Of a stretch of DNA of 64,000 nucleotides, positions 23,796 to 35,300 are shown piece after piece. Position 1 is the stretch's first letter; each line of letters opens with the position of its first letter. The notes beneath the pieces were generated by a model. The model was not told where the DNA came from. It was given only the letters and a program-made list of their open reading frames with translations, and searched no databases. Made by a program: the position numbers and the translations under genes. This DNA is from Guyanagaster necrorhizus (taxonomy: Eukaryota; Basidiomycota; Agaricomycetes; Agaricales; Physalacriaceae): the NCBI RefSeq assembly GCF_019112545.1, contig NW_025064893.1, positions 980,878 through 1,044,877 of the forward strand, in the 5' to 3' direction.

Positions 23796-24520
23796 TCACC
23801 GTTGTGTGCTAACCAAATCTTCCTCGACCTCGACCACATCTTCCTCAGCCTCCCCCTCATCTTTGACCTCCTCCTCTTCCTCCTGGACAGCCCGACTACG
23901 ATGCTACACAAAAAATCAGCAACCCACCAACCGCAAAAACGAAACCAAACTGACATGATACACCGCCGTCCAGTACCCAGCCCAATACATCGCACTCATC
24001 GCCCTCTCAAGCGCCTCATCCTGGGACACAAACCCAGACAACGACGAGTCATGCGAAGGAACAAACGTATCAAAGTTGAGCGGTTTGGAGTCTTCGGGGG
24101 TGGGCTCTAGGTCATTCCCATCGTCAGGTGGAACATTACACCAACTTAATTGCCGAGTCGGTCAAAAAGGCGCGAAAGAAAAGGAGAGAAGGACGCACAG
24201 TGGCGACTCTGTGGGCTCGTCTTTCCAGCTCTTGTCATTTTCGCCGTGGTGAGCCTAGTTGGGATAGTAAGTAAATGAAAAAGAGTGACCACAAAACGAC
24301 GGACAGCATACTCCTCGTTCGCAGCCGCCCAAGCCTCAATCAGCGCCGAGTCGTCCCAGATCTCATCGTGTGTGAGCTCCCTGCTCTCTTCTTCCCGGCG
24401 GCCGCGATTTCGGTTTCGTTGCTTTCTATTATGGTTCGTCTTGCGTTTCTTTGCGGGCGGGGGGGAGGTGGCTGGCTCAGGAGTTGACGCGATGTCGTCG
24501 TAGGACACTATGGGCCTCAT
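23796..24520 (-). CDS. SMN-like (survival motor neuron) protein
   Basis: Core of the SMN complex, which loads Sm proteins onto spliceosomal snRNAs. Four exons fit exactly: 24520-24305, 24254-24199, 24144-23955 and 23903-23796, with introns of 50-54 nt, giving 189 residues. The N-terminus (MRPIVSYDDI) precedes a basic patch (KKRKTNHNRKQRNRN). Then comes the conserved Gemin2-binding segment ELTHDEIWDDSALIEAW and KSWKDEP. The C-terminal self-association YG-box reads SAMYWAGYWTAVYH. I see no Tudor domain between the two conserved ends, as in short fungal SMN. Unusually, the YG-box is not terminal: a last exon adds 36 residues, mostly Glu, Asp and Val. The ATG at 24518-24520 is chosen because it begins the conserved MRP..SYDDI start; an in-frame GTG upstream is not a plausible start. 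The divergent spacing to TRM61's stop is about 400 bp. Confidence 0.85.
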
Positions 24521-24914
24521 GGGAGTCACGGTCACAGGAACATTCGGGCCGTCTATCCGAAATCAAAGCCATGTGTGTAAATCTCTGTGACTCCGGTAAC
24601 CCAACGAGACGGCTCTTCCCTCGCGCTTCAGAAAAAAAAAAGATGGAAAAAAAAAAAACACAAAAGCCGCAAATGGCCCGCCCGCTCGGGAATCGGGGAA
24701 TGAACTCGGAGTTGGGGACGTGGGTGGTAGAAAGGGCATACATGAAACATAAATATTTTTGACTAAGAAATGAATTGTCGACTATCGACGCGACGCTGGG
24801 TGCTAGCAACAACTTGCGAATGTTCGGACGCTGGCAGCATTTGTCTCCGACTGTGAATCACTACAAGAAGAGTGGTCTACCAAGTAGTTGATCGGCATAC
24901 GGGTACAGATATTT
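24521..24914. other. intergenic between tandem minus-strand genes
   Basis: Promoter of the SMN-like gene and 3' region of TRM61. Two A-rich runs occur at about 24631-24660. No other feature is seen. Confidence 0.5.
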
Positions 24915-26324
24915 TTAAGCACGAGGCGCAGATATCAGTGATATGTCAGGCAAAAGGCAGGCAAACGTCAGGTAAGACGTGTGGCCCCTCACCTCCGACA
25001 TCACCTTCGACACGCTAAACCTGTTGTTCGTATTCGGTGCTGCGAGATCTTGGGCGATCTCGTCTACTTGTACGGAGATCTCTTCCGTGACCTTGTCGGT
25101 TTTGGCACGTTTTAGGTCGAGCTCATCAGGGTCCACGGAATCGCCATCCCGTTTCCGCTTTGTGCGCTGCCCCTGAGCAATCTGTTTGAGACGTTTTTCT
25201 TCGCGCCTGGCCTCTGCGCGCTTGAGTTTGTCGGCGGCATCGTCGATGGAGGGGAGGGGAGGGATCTGGGAGACGTCATGTGGGCGTAGGAGGGTTTCGT
25301 ACATGGTTATATCTGGGTCGAGTTAATAAAGGAATGAATGGAGGAATGGAGATAGATGCTTACCGGTGAAGCCGGCGTCGTTGAGAGCGCTTACGGTGCG
25401 TAGGACCTGCTCCATGCACGGACTGAAGCAGCATATTCGGGTGATACAATCTTTCTGTGTGGGTGATAAGATGAGAGATCTAGGGTTTGAGTGAACGCAC
25501 CCGAAGAGCCTTTTTGGCGTGCTCGATGGCGTCCCACGGCGCTGGGATATCAAGAAATACTAAATACATCAGGACCTGGGTAGATTAGAGCCAAAAGGGA
25601 TCTCACAGCTATCAGCAGTATCGATTACTGTGAAGCCGTCCTTGCAGACGTTGCGATGGGTCAGGGTGACGATGTCAAGCATACCATGACGGGTGAACTC
25701 GTCCCTATTAGTCGAAGATAAGAGGGGAACAAAGGACAATGGGAAAGGGGGAGGCGCGGACCTGGCTTTGGCAGCCCTGGCCTCGTGGAACTCGTATGAC
25801 CAGAGATGGCCGGCAGAACCAACGGAGCGTATAACGGAGTGGGAGAATGATGCTGAGCCAGTTCCTTACGGGGGATTCGATTAGCACACGTACCTGGAGA
25901 AGAGAGAAAAAGGCAAGATTGACCAGGTCACAAGACGGGGGCTTACCTGCCTCGATGACTCGACTGCCGCGTCGGATGTTGAGCTGGGAAGTGATGAAGG
26001 CAATGTCTGCAAGATAGAGAATCTGGGTACGGTGTGGGAGAGCCATTGTCCAGAGCTCAGGCGTGGGGCGCAGTAGGTGAATGAAGCCTTTGCCTGTGGG
26101 TGCGCCGACCTTTGAGCCATAGGGGACGCCGATAAAGTCATTGTGTCGATAGTTGCCGAATCTGCTGTTGAAATCTTTGCCGGGTGTTATCAGCAATGGC
26201 TGGAGGAGGTCGCGAGTCTGCAAGAGTATCAGTGAAACAAAAAAGAGTGGGTGGCGTGGAAAGGACGCACGAGCCAGACGATGACAAGGTCGCCCGCTGC
26301 GATTGTGGGAGCAGTAGACCACAT
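24915..26324 (-). CDS. TRM61: tRNA (adenine58-N1)-methyltransferase catalytic subunit
   Basis: Catalytic subunit of the TRM6-TRM61 complex that makes m1A58 in the T-loop of tRNAs, needed for initiator tRNA stability. The start is MWSTAPTIAAGDLVIVWL (ATG at 26322-26324), spliced to TRDLLQPLLITPGKDFN. Further landmarks are FGNYRHNDFIGVPYGSKVG and LRPTPELWTMALPHRTQI. The S-adenosylmethionine motif I is RVIEAG|TGSGSFSHS, split by an intron. Then follow HLWSYEFHEARAAKA, DSVFLDIPAPWDAI (motif IV) and the terminal VRGHTSYLTFACLLP. A Lys/Arg/Glu-rich insertion (RREEKRLKQIAQGQRTKRKR and following) precedes the C-terminus, as in other fungal TRM61 proteins. Several short introns; reading frames link cleanly. 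Stop TAA at 24915-24917. Confidence 0.93.
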
Positions 26325-26660
26325 CGTGGCACGAGATGTAACAGCGGATCTGACCAAGATTCATGCCGATCTCAAGATCGCCGAGTCCACCCGGTAGGGA
26401 GTGGCTGAGGATGGTAGTAAGTGTATACGCAGAGGACGTACAGAGCAAAGTAATACGTATTACACTTGATTATTATAAACCATGATTAAACCATGATTAT
26501 TATAAACTTTTTTCTCCATCAACAGCTCTTTGATCCTGCCCTCATGAGGTCCTGCACCAGCCTGCCACCAGCCTGATGCGTCAATCCGATTCGTTCGGTA
26601 CCTTGTTTCTTGCCTACCACCGCCATTATATATCCATTGTGAATGTCTTTCTAGCAGGCC
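26325..26660. promoter_or_regulatory. shared divergent promoter, TRM61 / PAS gene
   Basis: Only 336 bp separate the two opposed start codons, so the genes probably share a promoter. It contains an AT-rich direct repeat, ccatgat(t)attataaac, at about 26479-26508, with TATA-like attATAAAc in each copy. No specific factor site is asserted. Confidence 0.5.
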
Positions 26661-28049
26661 ATGGACCAGAATACTCCTTGTTATTCCTTTAGTCTGTATT
26701 CTTTCTCTACCTTCTAACCCCCCCTTCCTGACCCTTTCCTCCCTTCCAGTCGGCATAGTCGATTTCTCCCAAGAGGTGAGTCGCTTTTCTAGCCAACCAG
26801 GGGCCAACCCACTCAGCACCCCCCCTCCCCCCCCCCAGGCAAAGTGGCTCTACATGACAGACTCTGTCGTCGACCTCTTGGGTGCGTCCGTCGTCGTTCT
26901 TCCGCGCCCACCGTCCAACGTTTCGCAGGATATGAACCACATGAACTCTATGGCCACCCCTCGCTCGAGCTCGTACACCCAGATGAAGTGAACCGAGTTC
27001 GCAAACTGCACCAGTCCGTCTCGCGGTTTGTTTTCTCCCGTGCCGCCTAACGCCCACCCCACAGCGACACCATCAAAGCCGACAAGGCTGCAGTCCTCGT
27101 CTACCTCCGTATGAAGCACAAGGATCCTTACAAGGGCTATGTTTTATGTGGTGTTGTCAGTTCTCTCCATTCCAATCTATTTACGCTCCTCTAACTTTGT
27201 TCCTACTTAGTCACGGTTAGTTCTTTGATCGCAGTCGCGCCTCTGCTCACCCGCCCAACAGCACGGTTGTCCACAATGTCCTTGTCGGCAGCGTCTCCTT
27301 TGCGAGTCCTGGCGCCAAAGCCCTTCACAATGCGTCCACAGCCCAAGAAATAACTGTTATAAGCCCCGCAGCAGAGAACTTTCAATTCCGCGTGCGTTCA
27401 GTCTCCTAATTCTACTCCGCTTACCAACTCTCCAGCAGCGATGGAATGACCCTTCACCAATGCCGCCCTCTCCGCCCCCTTTCTCCACCCCGCCCTCAAC
27501 TCCCGCCGACCCGATATCCTATGACCACCTCCCATCCCAGTCCTTCCGTACTGCCCTCATCCTCAACCGCTTCTCCCTACGTTGCACCATCCAATACTGT
27601 TCCAATGACCTCCTCATCGAGAGCACCGAAGCTATCGGCAGGAGCTTCTTTGACTACGTCGCGAGAAAGGACGAGGCCATCGTCACCAGCTGGATCGACG
27701 TTATCAAGACCTGGGGCGTCAACGAACGTGGTCAGCCCAGTGACGGTGGATTTGGCTTCGGCAAGTTTGCACTGCTGGCCGAGGCCAGAGAGTCCGAGTG
27801 AGTCCCGTCGTCGTCCCTCTCCTTCGCCCCCCAAAGCTCATCAGCTCCAGGCCTCGACAAGAACCACCGAATGCGTCAAGACATCATAAACACGGAGCGA
27901 ATAAATCTCGCTCGTCGAAACGGAGCAGCCAAACGCCGAGAAAGTCTTTACATCAACCACTAGAAGCGATGCAGGGCACAATCTCTGTGGACGCTATTTT
28001 CTCTGCTCATTCAGACGGATTGATGGTCATCCTCAGAAGGGCATCGTAA
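26661..28049 (+). CDS. PAS-domain protein
   Basis: Predicted sensory or regulatory protein built around a PAS fold. The first exons are small: MDQNTPCYSF | IGIVDFSQE | AKWLYMTDSVVDLL | GYEPHELYGHPSLELVHPDE, joined by introns with GT...AG ends and Pro/pyrimidine-rich acceptors (one acceptor tract is nearly pure C). The PAS core continues with TIKADKAAVLVYLRMKHKD and YKGYVLCGVS, then RTVVHNVLVGSVSFASPGAK. A Pro/Ser linker is followed by a second conserved stretch (SQSFRTALILNRFSLRCTI, ALLAEARESE). The C-terminus is basic (RSSKRSSQTPRKSLHQ) and ends ILRRAS. No GATA finger, bHLH or kinase domain is seen, so this is not a complete White Collar-1. The ligand and target are unknown. Similar PAS-only proteins occur in other Agaricomycetes. 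Confidence 0.82.
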
Positions 28050-28373
28050 AGGTCATTTTTGTATACTGTATTATTACCTAGATCTTGCCAACCTATACCT
28101 ATATGTATCTCCTTCCCTTCCTTTTCCCATGTTGCAGATTCAGAATCTATGTTGGCCCTGATCAGTTACCACGGAACCTTTTTCCACTTAGATAAGAGCG
28201 ATCTAGTGCGTGTATTTTTGGACCTTGGCCGTTGTCGGCTTAGTCCCCGCGGAGTCGAAGCGGAACTTTAACTGACAGAACAACACACCTAGTTTGACCC
28301 GCTCAGGCTGAGCTTGCATCCATGCCGTATCGCACACCCAGCTCCGAACTTGAACTTTTGTGGTTTAATCGAC
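28050..28373. other. 3' region after the PAS gene
   Basis: Non-coding as far as can be seen; no exon chain. Confidence 0.4.
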
Positions 28374-28497
28374 TCGTCGCGTCTGACTTGTCCGAAACTT
28401 CCTATCTCGTTACCAGCTTATCATATAGATACATTACTAACAACGAACTTCATAGTCCACTACTTTCATAAAGTTAGAGTTTAAACTCGACTCGACG
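28374..28497 (-). repeat. diverged dispersed repeat, copy 2
   Basis: Reverse complement of this segment aligns with 23189-23325. It shares gagtcgagtttaaactctaac and aacgagataggaagtttc, then caagtc and gcgac. It lies in the convergent gap between the PAS gene and RAD4, and each copy is in non-coding DNA. Confidence 0.6.
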
Positions 28498-28877
28498 CCA
28501 TCATCATTAATCCCAAAAGGATCGTATGCATATAGTATATAATAAAGCTCCCTCGGGAGATCCGTGCAGGTGTCGCTCGTTCACTCATAACAGTTACAGG
28601 AATAGTCGCAAGGAACGCCAACATTACGGTCCTAAATATGCGTGACGGCGGCATCTTGCAATGGTTGTATCGCAGCGAGCCGGCACTACTAATTGCGATC
28701 TAGCTCTGAAACACTCAGTCAAATTTGAAAAGTCATTTTCACGTAGCGGGAAACGTTGGATCCTTCTTCCCAGCTTAGAAGTGATACCCAAACCATAAGT
28801 CATGCAGTAGAGCATATTACGGTGCCGGCTAGGTGGAAAGGCAGCTCTGTCAACACGTCGACAACTCTGAAATAATA
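28498..28877. other. intergenic (convergent gap)
   Basis: Contains the 3' end region of RAD4. Nothing further recognised. Confidence 0.4.
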
Positions 28878-31800
28878 TTACTCTCCAATAGCAAGCCTAA
28901 TGGCATCCTCATGTGCCGTCTCTTCCTCAATCTTCGCTCTGTTCTTCGAAGCACGCGGGCGCAAAGTTCTCGTCGACGACGCCACAGTCTTCCCCCTCTT
29001 CGCAGGTGACGCCTCACCCTCACCTTCACCCTCACTCTCATCAAGATCCCTGCCCCTCTTTCGTCGTTTAGATTTGCTTCCCCCTTTCCTAGACGTGCCT
29101 GAATCTTTTCCTTTTCCTCTCCTATTTCCATTTCCATCTTTCTTGGGTGGATCCACTTCCTCCTCCTCTTCATTGTCCACCACCCGCAACCGCGCAGCAT
29201 CCTCCGCCAGCTCACGCATGGTTTTGGGAATGTGGCTCGTGGCGCTTCCCATTACTACGACCTCGTCCAAATCGGAATCCACGTCCATGGTTTCCAGGTC
29301 GAATTTCTTCTTCTCGCCGTCTTCCTTTGAAAGTAGATTCTGCACGGTAGAGGCTACAAGATCGGACTCGAGATCTATATCAAGACGCGGGGCCTTGGGA
29401 AGGTGAAACGCCTGAACGACATCATCAGCACCCACGAGGAATCCTCCCCCCGCACCGCCATGCTCGGGTTGTTTCTGAGAAGTGAGCATCAAGGATCTAT
29501 CCGAATTCGCAAAACCTCAGAGACCATACCTCTTCATCCTCTTTCTCCGTGGCCTTATCTTCTCCGCGTCCAGCATACTGCTCCTGCAGCCTCTGCCGGA
29601 TTCGCAGCCCATGGATCAGCCTTGTCCACCTCTTGATAGCCTTTTCTTCCCGCTTCACTCGCGCCTTCTCTTGTGCATCTTGTTCCGTTTCCCAGTATGC
29701 CTAGACCTCGTATTATGAAAAAGGAGACACGATTAGACCATGAGAACCTACATCTAATAGAACTTGCTCGTTCTCTACAGCGACAACAACGCCTTCCAGT
29801 ACCGGAAACGCGCGACGTTTCTTAAATTCGAAGCCTATCTGATAGTATATATGAATGATCTTTCAAAGGTGCAAGATCGGGACAGGGATACGCACGACTG
29901 CATCGGCGTAATCTAAACCAAGCTTTTTGGCAATTTTCTGGACACCCTTAACTGCGACGTCTGTGTCAGTTTACCATTTAATTGGAGGAAGGGGGACTGA
30001 CAAGGAACATGGACAGCACCCCTAGGAAGCATCGTAGGCACATATAGATCGATATTGCCAAAGTCATTTTTGGGAATTTTGCCCTATGGGGGTACAACTC
30101 AATAAAAAATCTTTAATCGAATAGTAGATAAAAGACCTCACATCAACCACGGGTTTGGGGACGTATAATTCAGTTTGACCGCGCGCATACAAACCATGCA
30201 TGACCTGAGCTTGATCGTCGGCATCCTCTCCGGCTTCCCTCAGGCTGTCCTTGAGGATCTCAAGCTCCCTCATCCGTCCGATAGTCCCTGGACGCGACTT
30301 GATCATCTTCAGAGGCTGGACACCTTCGCGGACCGACCTCCCCTCGGTTCTCAGCCAATTCTCAGCCGTCTTCAATGAAACGATCGACGACCGAGGATAT
30401 ACCGGCTCCCCTCTGAACTTGCCCAACTCAGGCGTGTCAGGTGGCGGCGGATGGATCGCTTCTGTTTGCTTCAGGTGCCTTGTTAGGACATACCTATAGC
30501 ATAACAAAGTTAGACGGTATCAGACACTTTAGATAAAGTACTGCTAACTGACAATGGATGGTCTTTGAACCTGGAAATCGTCGTTGGCATACCTTCCCTG
30601 ATCTGCGCCGATTCCAACTCGGTATCTTCCACGTCGTCGCGGTTCTGAAAAAAGCCCATGGCCATGATTAATAGTCGAAATGAAAGTTCGAAAAAACCTA
30701 CCAGTCGATACGGCCTCGTTACAATACTAACGACTCTCTCCCACCACGCTTCCCTTCCCTTCCCACCTCCCCCAGTCACAGCGCCACCCTGAACCTTCGC
30801 CACCTTGGCACCGTACTGTCTAGCATACTTTCTTGTCACATCTCTAGCATACCCATCCTCTTCTATAGCCAAAACATACACTAGCCGATTCTGCTGCGAC
30901 ATTCCCGTAGGATCAAAGACATTCCGTTTATTGACAACAGCTCGGAGTGGGTCAATTGGTATCCACCGACCGTCAGGCCGCGAGAAGACCTCTGTCCAGA
31001 ATACTGGCGGAGTGGAGGTAGGATCTAAAAAAACGATGTATGCTGCAGATATTAGGCAAAGAGAACAGATTCCGTACCTTCTTTCTTGGGCGGCGCTGCA
31101 CCCAGAACGTTACCTTTACTCTTGGTCTTGCGCAGTTTGACCGTTGGTTTAGCCTTTTCTTTTCCTTTTGCTTTGTCACTCTTTCCGACGGGAGCGCCAT
31201 CTAACCTCTGCCCTTCTCCCTTGAACGCGAGGTCATTCAAGCTCGAGGCAGACGTTGACGCAATTGGTGTCTCGTCTTTGGGTTCACCGTCCTCAGGATC
31301 CCTCACCTGGCTATTCTTCTTCTTCTTATCATATTTAGGCCTAGGCTTTCCAACACCTGCCTGCCACGGCACACTCTGCAAGCTCACAATAAGCCTCGCC
31401 GGTATTCCTAGGCCCCTACATAGCGCCGTAAACAGTTGAGCTCCCGTATCTCGTGACCCGCTCTGCATCAGCGCATGCTTCATAAGACTCTTCGAACTCT
31501 TGATGCGTTCGACATCATCGTCAAGGATATCTTGCAGCACTTCCGTATCGAGAACGCACTCCTCTCCAGTCTGAGTTTGGGAGTCCAACGGCATGCGCCT
31601 CTGAACGAAATCAAACGTCCGGTTTCGTATGTGTCCTTCTGGGAGGACCTCAAAGAAGGACTCATACCACCACTTGACAAGAGTGTCGAGGGATTTCTCG
31701 AACATTCGACCGCGCTTCGCTTGATCTGGTACGCGAGACTTGTGAATCATGACGAAAGAAGTTTGAATGGACATAGGGACGAAGGACATGAGCCGGGCCT

Positions 31801-32175
31801 AGAAAGAAATGAAATTTCATTCTGAAGACAACGTAATACGACATACATGGAGAAGCTCATCGTTGAGCCACTTATTCCTGACCCAGGCGTTGGCAAGAAG
31901 AGATACAGTGTGAATTTTGTGGCAATTGATTCGTAGGACTCGGTCTGCATGCGATATTCCTTTCTTCCTGTAGAACGGTGGTGAATGGCGTTTCAGCACA
32001 AAGAGAACAGAAGGATGCACTTCACTTTGTCCTTTAGCTTGGGTCGTTCATGCAGCGTGATTTCTAAATGTCGCTCCAGTTCCGGCTGTGCTTCAACTTC
32101 GACTTCCTCCCAGTCGATGTCATCTTCACTGTCGGCGTAAACGATGGGCTCAAGTTCAGAAGTAGCGCCAGACAT
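28878..32175 (-). CDS. RAD4: XPC/Rad4 family DNA damage recognition protein
   Basis: Recognises helix-distorting lesions and starts global-genome nucleotide excision repair with Rad23 in the nucleus. The start ATG is at 32173-32175 (MSGATSELEPIVYADSEDD), an acidic N-terminus. Exons then give the transglutaminase-like domain: HADRVLRINCHKIHTVSLLA, SRDTGAQLFTALCRGLGIPA, a disordered basic insert, FWTEVFSRPDGRWIPIDP and LAIEEDGYARDVTRKYA. BHD1 follows (ISRFKDHPLYVLTRHLKQTE, PVYPRSSIVSLKTAENWL). BHD2/BHD3 read ELYVPKPVVDGKIPKNDFGN and MLPRGAVHVPYKGVQKIAKK, then FEFKKRRAFPVLEGVV. The C-terminal third is low-complexity: acidic runs, KRRKRG and KNRAKIEEET, ending AIRLAIGE. Order and content match complete Rad4 orthologues and no break was found. 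Confidence 0.92.
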
Positions 32176-34369
32176 TAATTATTACGATATCTTGATAATT
32201 TAGAGAAGGGTTATATGAACAAGGGACAAAGGGACAAAACGGCTCCGCGTTAGTCAGATGTGTGACAGATCACGCTCACGAGTTGTCACATTCAAGACGC
32301 GTCCAGAACGCGTCATGAAAAATATTAGCAAGCGCTGAAAAAAAAATCAAGAAATTGTTCAAATATCCGAAACCTGTACTTTCATCGTGTGTCCAGCTTT
32401 ATCCTTGCTCGAGACTCTTCGCCCAGGATTCTAGACTTTGTCAGCACTGGCATCCAGCTGATCTTCATACGAAGTGTCGGGTTTCAATGATGTATGGAAA
32501 CCTGATCTATTGAAATTGGGTATGGAGTCGTTCCACTGAGTCACTTAGGCAATACTATATGCAGATAACAACGAATTGGAACGGATTGAACGAGAAGAGG
32601 AAGATTGCAGAAGATTGGGTAGTAGCATCGGACTCCAACCCAAGCCCAAGTATAACTGTATAAGTACGCCAAATGGTACATTTTGCTTCCATGGGAAGGG
32701 CTGAAACTGCTGCAAAGCAGAGTCAGCTAGGACCGGTGTGCCAGTGTAAAATGGCTGAAGCTGAGTGCTGCATCGATCTTATCATGGACTAATCCGGTCC
32801 GTTGTGGCCCGCCCTTCCTTTCTTCTACCACGACGTCCTTCTTCGAGATTCGCTTCATCGTGGTGTCATTGTCTGCAACTAATGTCAGGATACAGGAAGG
32901 TGCACTAGCTGTGGGAAACCTATATACTCTTTCCGTTGGATACAATCAACGCAAATTGATTCGCAATCATCAACACAATAGCTACGGACAATATGGTGTA
33001 TCCTCCCGATAGAGAACCTTTTTGGGTACCTAATTCTTCTTTGATGTTTTTCATTCGAATTCTCGGGTTCTTTCTAGGACTATGGGTGGACGTCTCATTC
33101 GAAAGGACTCCCCAGTCCGATGGGTTTTACCCTGCCTTCGACCGTGCACTCATTAAATAAGGAGCCTCAATTGATGTATGTTTGGCCTCTGCAAATGTTT
33201 TCGGTGACCAGAGGTTCCCGGGTGGTTACGAACTAGCAAGTGATTGCGCGCGACATCTTCTCTGAATTTCGTCTACCTAGATATTTATTCTATGTTGCTG
33301 TTGGAAGCTAAAATGGCCATGGATGATCCACATGATCTTCGTAATTGGTCTAAGGAAATATCTAGGAGTCACATTGGACACATTTTCGTGGTCAGTACCC
33401 TTTACGAGGCGTCGATGGTGCCAGAGGAAACTCCGTCGTACGATGCGCAATGGGTCGAATGGCCTTTGCACGAAAGGAATATCTATTGTCTACCTTGGAA
33501 CGGTGAACCTTCTCTTGAGCAAACGCTGATAACTATTCTTATCATCCTTGGTAAGTGTACACAGAACGTGATTGTGCATGAATGACCCTCGTGTTTTCAT
33601 TCTCTCTGCACCTTCTCGATGCTAAAGTTACTTAGGATTATGTCACTCGTTGAGCGGGCTCTCCGCCATTTTCCTACCACTCGCTCCTTCAGTTACTACT
33701 TTGTAGGCCCAAAATGCTTTACAGAATTCCCTTTGATGGTCTTGCTCTATTGCTGTGCTCAACTGCAGGGTGTCGGACAAGCTATTAATAGCACATGGCA
33801 CTTGCTGCGGGTGACGATGCATGGATACAGGTAGGGAAGAGGGCCAATCACATTTGACGTGTTTTAACAAGTGGCTGAATATCTGCTTGAGGGAATGTGT
33901 AATCAGAGCATTTGTGGTCCCCGGCATGCGGTGTAAAGGTCAGAAACTGTTGGAGCTAAAGTGTCATAGCCCTTTGGAATCTTGTCCATGGGTCTCTGTT
34001 TGCAATGGTTCATCTCGACGCTTTCCCGGCCATCATATGTCTCGCTGTCATCGCTATCGTTACGCACCCTAAAGCTCCTTGTCAGAGATTACACGACGCA
34101 TCAACATCCAGGATTCACCGCGTCGAAGTTCGTTTGACGTTCTTAGTTGCCGTAGCGCCGTGCTGCTCGTTATGGAGCTTTTGCTGGTTACTTATGCCGC
34201 AAAGAGGACTCCCTACTAGTGAGAGATATGATATACAGGTGGAAATGGAGCTAACATTGTTACAGACATCTCTACAAGTGTCTCGATATTATGGAGTTTT
34301 GAACACTGACCACGAGTGCGACGAGGATTATAGTGTTGAGTCAAATTCCTTCAGTGGGACTGGATCTCG
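32176..34369. other. decayed or non-coding stretch
   Basis: After about 800 bp of RAD4 upstream sequence there are short, mutually inconsistent open frames (for example 33244-33585, 33619-33834 and 34005-34475, all +). A start-like MVYPPDREPFW at about 32994 could splice to VDVSFERTPQSDGFYPAF near 33087 but then meets a stop. I could not assign a family. The texture, with several partial frames and no clean joins, is that of a degraded gene next to the dioxygenase pseudogene that follows. Confidence 0.4.
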
Positions 34370-35300
34370 CACTCTCGTCTCGGAATGCATGCAGGGTCCG
34401 TACTGGTCCACTACATCGACGGGAAGCAGGTTCGCTCGGACATCACTAAAGATCAGGATGGCATCTACAGACTGATGTCAAGCTAATTGATGACTTTACT
34501 TGTGAGTCTGTCACCGATGTTTACATCGACCTCTGGCACTGCAACGTCACTGGCATCTACTCTGGTGCTGGAGGTAATGGCCATCAGGATGAAGAGAGCA
34601 ATCTGATGAATAGAAGTTTGCTGATCGCCCTTCTACCGGAAGGGACTTTCCTCCGTGACATCTAAGCGACCAACTCGGAGGGTTACGCCCAATTCGCGAC
34701 TGTTTTCCCAGGTTCGGATCTTGTGTACTGCGACCTGTTCTGTATCATTTACAATCAGAACAGGTCAATATACCCATGTTATTGCCCACGGTGATGGAAC
34801 TGTGTTCTCTAACTGAACCTTCGAGACAAGCAGCGATCGCCATGTCGGTAAGTCCTACGCGAACCTACTAATTCCCTAGTTGCTGCTCATTTTTTTTCTT
34901 ACCAGGAAAATTCTTTTTGACCGGTGCTGAGCAGTGCTTTGTCGAGTGGACTTCTCCTTCCACCAGCAACACTCAGCAACTGACTGAAAACGAAGACGAC
35001 TCTATCTCGGTCAACACCGTATCTGGCACAAGCAGAGTCGATCCTACCCTGGAGTACAATTACCTTGGTAACAGTATCTTTGATAAGCTCCTTCTGTGAG
35101 TTACGTGTGCATTTTCCATATTGACAGTTCTCGTTGTTAACATTTTAGTTGGTGATCTATGGGTATCGACTTGTCCGTGGGGTTATAGTGTCATCGGCGG
35201 CTGAGCTCACTGAGGAGTCGGACGGCGGTGTTGAAAACGGTAGCTCTGGAGGAAGAAGAAATGCCCCTGGCGGGAGCGGAGGGGAGGACCACCTCAATGG
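34370..35300 (+). pseudogene. intradiol ring-cleavage dioxygenase pseudogene
   Basis: Second, separate remnant of the intradiol dioxygenase family. The order of family motifs is intact but the frame is not: SECMQGPYW is followed in another frame by IDGKQVRSDITKDQDGI, then KLIDDFTCESVTDVYIDLWH and CNVTGIYSG. An in-frame TAA interrupts before ATNSEGYAQFATVFPG. The iron-binding part reads THVIAHGDGTVFSN only in a shifted frame and is followed at once by a stop. Beyond an intron come GKFFLTGAEQCFVEW and QQLTENEDDSISVNT, then DPTLEYNYLG. The last exon (SMGIDLSV, then a Gly/Ser-rich tail) also has stops. Several frameshifts plus stops make function impossible as one chain. It belongs to a different subgroup from the 14-kb copy (GAEQCFVEW versus DQDLITAVEA). 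Confidence 0.85.

Noticed and set aside
28900..29406. 168-codon plus-strand frame
   Set aside because: It is the antisense shadow of the low-complexity, Lys/Glu/Asp/Ser-rich C-terminus of RAD4, which yields long Ser/Pro/Phe frames on the other strand.
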